Shown here: piece after piece, positions 60,699 to 64,000 of the stretch | Position numbering within the stretch: the stretch's first letter is position 1 | Layout of the letters: each line of letters begins with the position of its first letter | From: Rhodobacter sp. | Lineage (GTDB): Bacteria; Pseudomonadota; Alphaproteobacteria; Rhodobacterales; Rhodobacteraceae | Length of the DNA stretch: 64,000 nt | Direction: 5' to 3' | Assembly (NCBI GenBank): GCA_027490955.1 | Contig: JAIXXB010000006.1 | Span: 88,051-152,050, forward strand | Notes under the pieces: model-generated | Database searches by the model: none | Seen by the model: the letters and a program-made list of their open reading frames with translations, nothing else | Told to the model about the DNA's origin: nothing | Translations under genes and position numbers: made by a program

Positions 60699-60757
60699 GA
60701 GGGGCTTTGCCCCTCGGAGCTGACGCTCCTCACCCCAGGATATTTGGGAAAAGAAGA
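60699..60757. repeat. Double-hairpin + CCCAGGATATTTG element (sdaA-kinase gap)
   Basis: GAGGGGC-TTT-GCCCCTC (60699-60715), then GGAGC-TGAC-GCTCC (60716-60729), then CCCCAGGATATTTG (60733-60746) and AAAAGAAGAAGG. Same order as at 43173-43250. It lies between convergent genes and may terminate both. Confidence 0.78.
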
Positions 60758-60781
60758 AGGCGGAAACGCGCTCTTTGGCGC

Positions 60782-62116
60782 CTAGCGCGCGATACGCAAT
60801 TCGGCGCGCAGGCCGCCGAGGCGCGCGCTTTGGGCCAAGATCAGCTCGCCGCCATGGCTGCGGGCGATGTCTGTGGCAATGGCCAGACCCAGCCCCACCC
60901 CGCCGCCGTGGTTCGGGTTGCGCGCCGCATCCAGCCGCGCAAAGGGTTCGGTTGCCTGCAGGCGCTGATCTTGTGGAATGCCGGGGCCATTATCTTCGAC
61001 AATGAAATGCACAGTTTCGGGCGAGACCTGCAAGGAAACCTCGACTTGGCTGCCATAGCGCTGCGCATTGCCGATGAGGTTATCTAATGCGCGCGCCACC
61101 GCATCTGGGCGCATCATCGAGGCGTCGCAAGGCGCAATTTGGCCTATGGTCAGACCGCCCGCCCCCGCAATGCGCGCGCGCTGCGCCACAACGCGGCGCA
61201 ATACCTCGGCAGGGTCTGCCAAAACGTTTTCCTCGCGCGCATCGCCGCGGGCAAAGGCCAAAAACTCGTCCAACAGCCGTTCCATATCGGCGATATCTGC
61301 CAAGAGGGCGCGGGTATCGTCATCTTCGGGGAGCAGCGCAAGGCCCAGTTTCAGCCGCGTGAGGGGGCTGCGCAAATCATGGCTGACGCCCGACAGCATC
61401 AAAGTGCGGCTTTCGATTTGCCGTTCGATGCGCGCGCGCATGGCCAAAAACGCCTGCCCCGCAGCGCGCACTTCGATCGCGCCGCGCGGGGCATAGGGCA
61501 CATGTTGGCCGCGCCCAAAGGCCGCAGCCGCAGCCGCAAGCCGCGTGATCGGGCTGAGTTGGTTGCGCATAAACACAAAGGCGATCAGCGTCATCACCAC
61601 GCTGGCAAAGACCATCAGCACCAAGAGTTGATGCGGATTTGACGGGGCAAAGCGGCCCCGCGCGATATCCAGCCGAATGGGCCCTTGCGGGGTTTGCAGG
61701 TAGATTTTGACAGTGCTTGTATTGCTGAGCAGATCAACGGCAATCAAATCGGGCACGGTTTCGCGCAGCGTTCGCAAAATGGACAGGCCCGCCAAATCAA
61801 AAAACGGGCGCAGATCGGCTGTGGGTATGGGATCTGGCTCTTGGCTGGGCAAGACCATGCGAATTGCCAAAAGGCGCGATAGGGTGCGCGCCGTGCTGGT
61901 TTGGCGCGCGGGCGGCTTGCCCGCGTCAAGCTGGGGCAGCAAGACCTGCACATCTCGCGCCACAGCGCTGGTAAGCTGCACTGTCACGCGATCATAATGG
62001 CGCTGGATAAAGGCGACCGACACTGAAAGCTGCACCACAATCACAGGCACCAGCAAGATCAGGGCCGCGCGGCCAAAAAGGGATTGGGGCAAATAGGACT
62101 TGAGTGTCAGGCGCAT
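60782..62116 (-). CDS. EnvZ-like two-component sensor histidine kinase
   Basis: A 444-residue inner-membrane kinase. Two spans (about residues 14-36 and 150-172) flank a periplasmic sensor of about 115 residues. HAMP (MRNQLSPITRLAAAAAAFGRG), the H box SGVSHDLRSPLTRLKL with phospho-His, and the ATPase with N box DNLIGNAQRYG and G boxes DNGPGIP and GGGVGLGLAI follow. The protein resembles EnvZ of alphaproteobacteria; its response regulator is not in the window. Start at 62116 (MRLTLKSYLPQSLFGR); the track's 62164 would overlap the next gene. Confidence 0.88.
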   Translation of the reverse strand: MRLTLKSYLPQSLFGRAALILLVPVIVVQLSVSVAFIQRHYDRVTVQLTSAVARDVQVLLPQLDAGKPPARQTSTARTLSRLLAIRMVLPSQEPDPIPTADLRPFFDLAGLSILRTLRETVPDLIAVDLLSNTSTVKIYLQTPQGPIRLDIARGRFAPSNPHQLLVLMVFASVVMTLIAFVFMRNQLSPITRLAAAAAAFGRGQHVPYAPRGAIEVRAAGQAFLAMRARIERQIESRTLMLSGVSHDLRSPLTRLKLGLALLPEDDDTRALLADIADMERLLDEFLAFARGDAREENVLADPAEVLRRVVAQRARIAGAGGLTIGQIAPCDASMMRPDAVARALDNLIGNAQRYGSQVEVSLQVSPETVHFIVEDNGPGIPQDQRLQATEPFARLDAARNPNHGGGVGLGLAIATDIARSHGGELILAQSARLGGLRAELRIAR

Positions 62117-62157
62117 TGCGGCAAGATAGCCGCGATTGGCCCGATGGAACAAGCCCG

Positions 62158-63015
62158 ATGACATTTGAAAGCGCAGTTTGCCAGATTGGGCCTGATGTTT
62201 TGCGCCTGCGGGCGGCCAATTCGGGGCCGCTGACAGGGCCTGGCACGAATTGCTACCTGCTGCGCGGGGAAGGTGGCGCGGTGTTGGTGGATGCAGGCCC
62301 TGACCTGCCCGCCCATGTTGCGGCCATTGCGGCGGCGCTAGAGGGACAGGCCCTGCGCGCCATCGTCATCACCCATCCGCATTTGGATCATTCTGCCGCC
62401 GCGCCGCGCATTGCTGCGCAGACAGGGGCGCGGATTTATTCCTTTGGCCCCGCCACGCGCCATGCGGGGGCGCAAGGGCAAGAGGGGGCAGATACCGCCC
62501 ATCACCCCGACATTCTGCTGCGCGATGGCGGGCAGATCTCTGTGGGCGACATCTGCCTGACGGCCCTGCACACACCGGGCCATATGCAGGGGCATATGTG
62601 CTTTGGCTACCGCGATCTGTTGTTCTCGGGCGATCATGTGATGGGCTGGGCCACCAGCCTTGTTTCCCCACCCGAAGGTGATATGGCCGCATACCGCGCC
62701 TCTTTGCGCAAATTGCAAGGGCTGGATTTTGCGCGCTATCTGCCGGGCCATGGCGAGGCGATAGAGGATCCCGCCGCGCGGCTGGCCTATTTGATCGACC
62801 ATCGCAACCAGCGCGAGGCGCAGATTCTGGCCACCCTCGCCCATGGCCCCGCCCCTGCCGAAGCGATTGCAGCGCAGATTTACAGCGATATCCCCCCAAA
62901 CCTGCTGCCCGCCGCCGCGCAAAATGTGCTGGCCCATTTGATCGAACTGGCCGCAGAGGGGCAAGCAGTCGGCCCGCCAAACCCAAGCCGCAGCAGCGTT
63001 TTTGCCGCAAGATAA
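62158..63015 (+). CDS. MBL-fold metallohydrolase (LACTB2-like)
   Basis: A 285-residue metallo-beta-lactamase-fold hydrolase. Metal ligands are in THPHLDHSAAAP, HTPGHMQGH and SGDHVMGWA, with the later His in YLPGHGEAI. The C-terminal winged-helix-like end (AEAIAAQIYSDIPPNLLPAAAQNVLAHLIEL) matches the LACTB2 group, whose mitochondrial member is an RNA endonuclease. Start at 62158 (MTFESAV), divergent from the kinase by 41 bp. Confidence 0.85.
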   Translation: MTFESAVCQIGPDVLRLRAANSGPLTGPGTNCYLLRGEGGAVLVDAGPDLPAHVAAIAAALEGQALRAIVITHPHLDHSAAAPRIAAQTGARIYSFGPATRHAGAQGQEGADTAHHPDILLRDGGQISVGDICLTALHTPGHMQGHMCFGYRDLLFSGDHVMGWATSLVSPPEGDMAAYRASLRKLQGLDFARYLPGHGEAIEDPAARLAYLIDHRNQREAQILATLAHGPAPAEAIAAQIYSDIPPNLLPAAAQNVLAHLIELAAEGQAVGPPNPSRSSVFAAR

Positions 63016-63107
63016 GAAGGGCCTGCCATGCGCGCAGGAAAACGCAGAATTTTCTACGCGCCCCCCTTGCCGCGCCGAACCCCTGTTGCTATACGCCCCC
63101 TTACCGT

Positions 63108-63182
63108 TCCGACGTAGCTCAGAGGTAGAGCAGTTGACTGTTAATCAATTGGTCGTAGGTTCGATCCCTACCGTCGGAGCCA
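63108..63182 (+). tRNA. tRNA-Asn (anticodon GTT)
   Basis: TCCGACG/CGTCGGA acceptor stem, D arm GCTCAGAGGTAGAGC, anticodon loop CTGTTAA with GTT, T arm GTAGGTTCGATCCCTAC and an encoded CCA. The length is 75 nt. An AT-rich accessory stretch starts just after it. Confidence 0.96.
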
Positions 63183-63189
63183 AAATATC

Positions 63190-63228
63190 AAAGGGCGTCA
63201 ATGGGTTACACTGTTGACGCCCTTTTGA
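63190..63228 (+). terminator. Terminator after tRNA-Asn
   Basis: AAAGGGCGTCAA (63190-63201) and TTGACGCCCTTTT (63214-63226), 12-bp perfect arms plus a T run, seven bases after the tRNA. Confidence 0.92.
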
Positions 63229-63229
63229 T

Positions 63230-63586
63230 TTTGTCGAGCAAATAGTTATAAAGTGTTATAAAGATTTTCGTTCGAGACGAACTGACACTTGAAATTGAGA
63301 TTGTTGTTTTTGATCGGGGGGCTCAGGTCCAAATCCTGACGGACGACTCATTTTTCTGAAAAAACAATAAGTTATCCCGTTTTCGTCATTTTCATTTTGT
63401 GCGACGAAGCGTTACTAACAGATTTTTGGAATAAGAGTTCGGCGGGATCGAAGAGTGATGTCACTGTTTGCACGCTAGATTTTGATTGATCAACATTGCC
63501 TTCGTCAATATTGTTTAGGTTAGCGGTGCCCGCATCGAGAGGAAGCTTAATTTTCCTCGTGTATATCTTTGAACGAAAGCTGAAAA
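63230..63586. other. AT-rich stretch after tRNA-Asn, no gene seen
   Basis: About 357 bp with visibly lower GC than the rest. No ORF of useful size. At about 63320-63341 there is TCAGG-TCCAAAT-CCTGA, a T-arm-like hairpin, followed by CGGACGACTCA. It may be a tRNA 3'-end remnant or chance. Confidence 0.5.
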
Positions 63587-64000
63587 ATGAGAAGAATCTT
63601 AAGTTTTTATGTCTACTTTCTAGCCGTCTTTCCGATAATCGACATCTTTGAGCTTGTCGCAGACCCTAGACCTGCAGTCATTGTTCGAATAATTGTAGAA
63701 GTTGTCATCGCTTATATTGTGATAAAAGGATATCTCATTGGATATTACCACCGTCTGAGCATTGGTTCGACGCTCTATGGTTTTGGTGGGATCGGTACAT
63801 TAATAATAGCATCGATCCTTGGCAGCTTCCAATTCTATTTGCTAGCTGCTTTTGCACTTTTTGGGTGCTATGTGCTCGGCTTTAGGCTCAGGACTCATAG
63901 CCAGAACAATACGATTGCGGCAAGTGCGCAGGCGGACAGGAAGATTTCTGGGCGTCGGTCGAACCGCATGGCGACCCTACGCCAATCCTTGATGCGCCCG
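63587..64000 (+). CDS. Putative multi-span membrane protein, probably cut by an IS and open at the window end
   Basis: Too near the edge for the ORF track. From the ATG at 63587 the frame is open to 64000 (138 codons). It reads MRRILSFYVYFLAVFPIIDIF, then IIVEVVIAYIVIKGY, GFGGIGTLIIASILGSF and LAAFALFGCYVLGF: about four hydrophobic spans with AT-rich codons (tta, ata) unlike the core genes. No family is recognised. From about residue 100 it runs antisense through the IS5-type transposase, so the true protein is truncated or has an IS-derived tail. Confidence 0.55.
   Translation, partial: MRRILSFYVYFLAVFPIIDIFELVADPRPAVIVRIIVEVVIAYIVIKGYLIGYYHRLSIGSTLYGFGGIGTLIIASILGSFQFYLLAAFALFGCYVLGFRLRTHSQNNTIAASAQADRKISGRRSNRMATLRQSLMRP
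63883..64000 (-). mobile_element. IS5-family insertion sequence, end of transposase gene (rest outside window)
   Basis: On the minus strand, 63895-64000 encodes GRIKDWRRVAMRFDRR followed by PEIFLSACALAAIVLFWL and a stop, the typical end of IS5/IS427-group transposases (usually GRIKD.RR.ATRYD). The stop at 63895-63897 leaves few bases to the element's end, so the terminal repeat is expected close by at about 63,883-63,894 (TAGGCTCAGGAC). The other end lies beyond the window. Confidence 0.8.

Overview
The window looks like a chromosomal segment of an alphaproteobacterium, most likely in the Rhodobacteraceae/Roseobacter group. This is inferred from protein character and synteny: an EnvZ-like kinase, pssA-psd, RpoH, hflK-hflC-degP, CarD next to a 7Fe ferredoxin and a SUV3-type helicase, and metY. 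Other signs are high GC, frequent ATGA/TGATG gene overlaps and a GTTC-N7-GTTC SOS motif. Almost all of it (1-63,230) is dense core genome with short intergenic gaps. The last ~770 bp, after a tRNA-Asn, are AT-richer and end in an IS5-type transposase, so an accessory island probably begins there.

Layout: 1-3,002 sulfate assimilation (cysI 3' end, cysH, DUF934, fpr). 3,072-8,125 a small membrane-anchored coiled-coil protein, infC, a dimethylglycine/sarcosine-dehydrogenase-like flavoenzyme and a TMEM43-family protein. 8,243-12,632 tRNA-Leu, a zinc peptidase, a YqaA-like protein, dsbB and an OmpA-family protein with a long Ala/Glu/Gln repeat. 12,837-20,938 glycosyltransferase, LprI-like protein, pyrC, pyrE, dnaB, DDAH, a DxD protein, a LysE exporter and an Lrp regulator. 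21,017-29,378 metY, SIMPL protein, a large PilM/GspC-like membrane protein, a KefC-type antiporter, carD and fdxA. 29,429-34,633 S4 protein, SUV3-like helicase, TPR protein, SCP2 protein and lysophospholipase. 34,675-38,630 a four-gene cluster: ATP-grasp, alpha-E, transglutaminase, Anbu.

38,810-47,217 pepF, DUF4389, a capsule-type glycosyltransferase with a Gfo/Idh/MocA oxidoreductase, pssA-psd, rpoH, rluD and a DUF6476-like protein. 47,271-50,798 glycosyltransferase, Nudix, DUF1178, SDR, 2Fe-2S ferredoxin and a free-standing OB-fold protein matching the C-terminus of DnaE2. 50,879-57,554 a peptidoglycan-binding lipoprotein, degP, hflC, hflK, gor and rpiA. 57,750-63,015 two GST-fold proteins, sdaA, an EnvZ-like kinase and an MBL-fold hydrolase. 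Then tRNA-Asn, a terminator, an AT-rich membrane protein gene and the IS.

Observations judged most worth following: (1) the OB-fold gene at 50,367, whose predicted promoter -10 is covered by an alphaproteobacterial LexA box and whose start codon sits about where transcription should begin; (2) the Anbu/ATP-grasp/alpha-E/transglutaminase operon, conserved but of unresolved function; (3) a 945-residue protein that seems to join a PilM/GspL-like domain and a PilP/GspC-like domain through one membrane span; (4) infC, whose only well-placed start is an AUA codon; (5) a dispersed intergenic element of two hairpins followed by CCCAGGATATTTG; (6) a 101-bp nested palindrome between pepF and the DUF4389 gene; (7) divergent rluD/DUF6476-like genes whose start codons share one CATG. 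All homology calls rest on recognition of motifs and family character. No database search was run.
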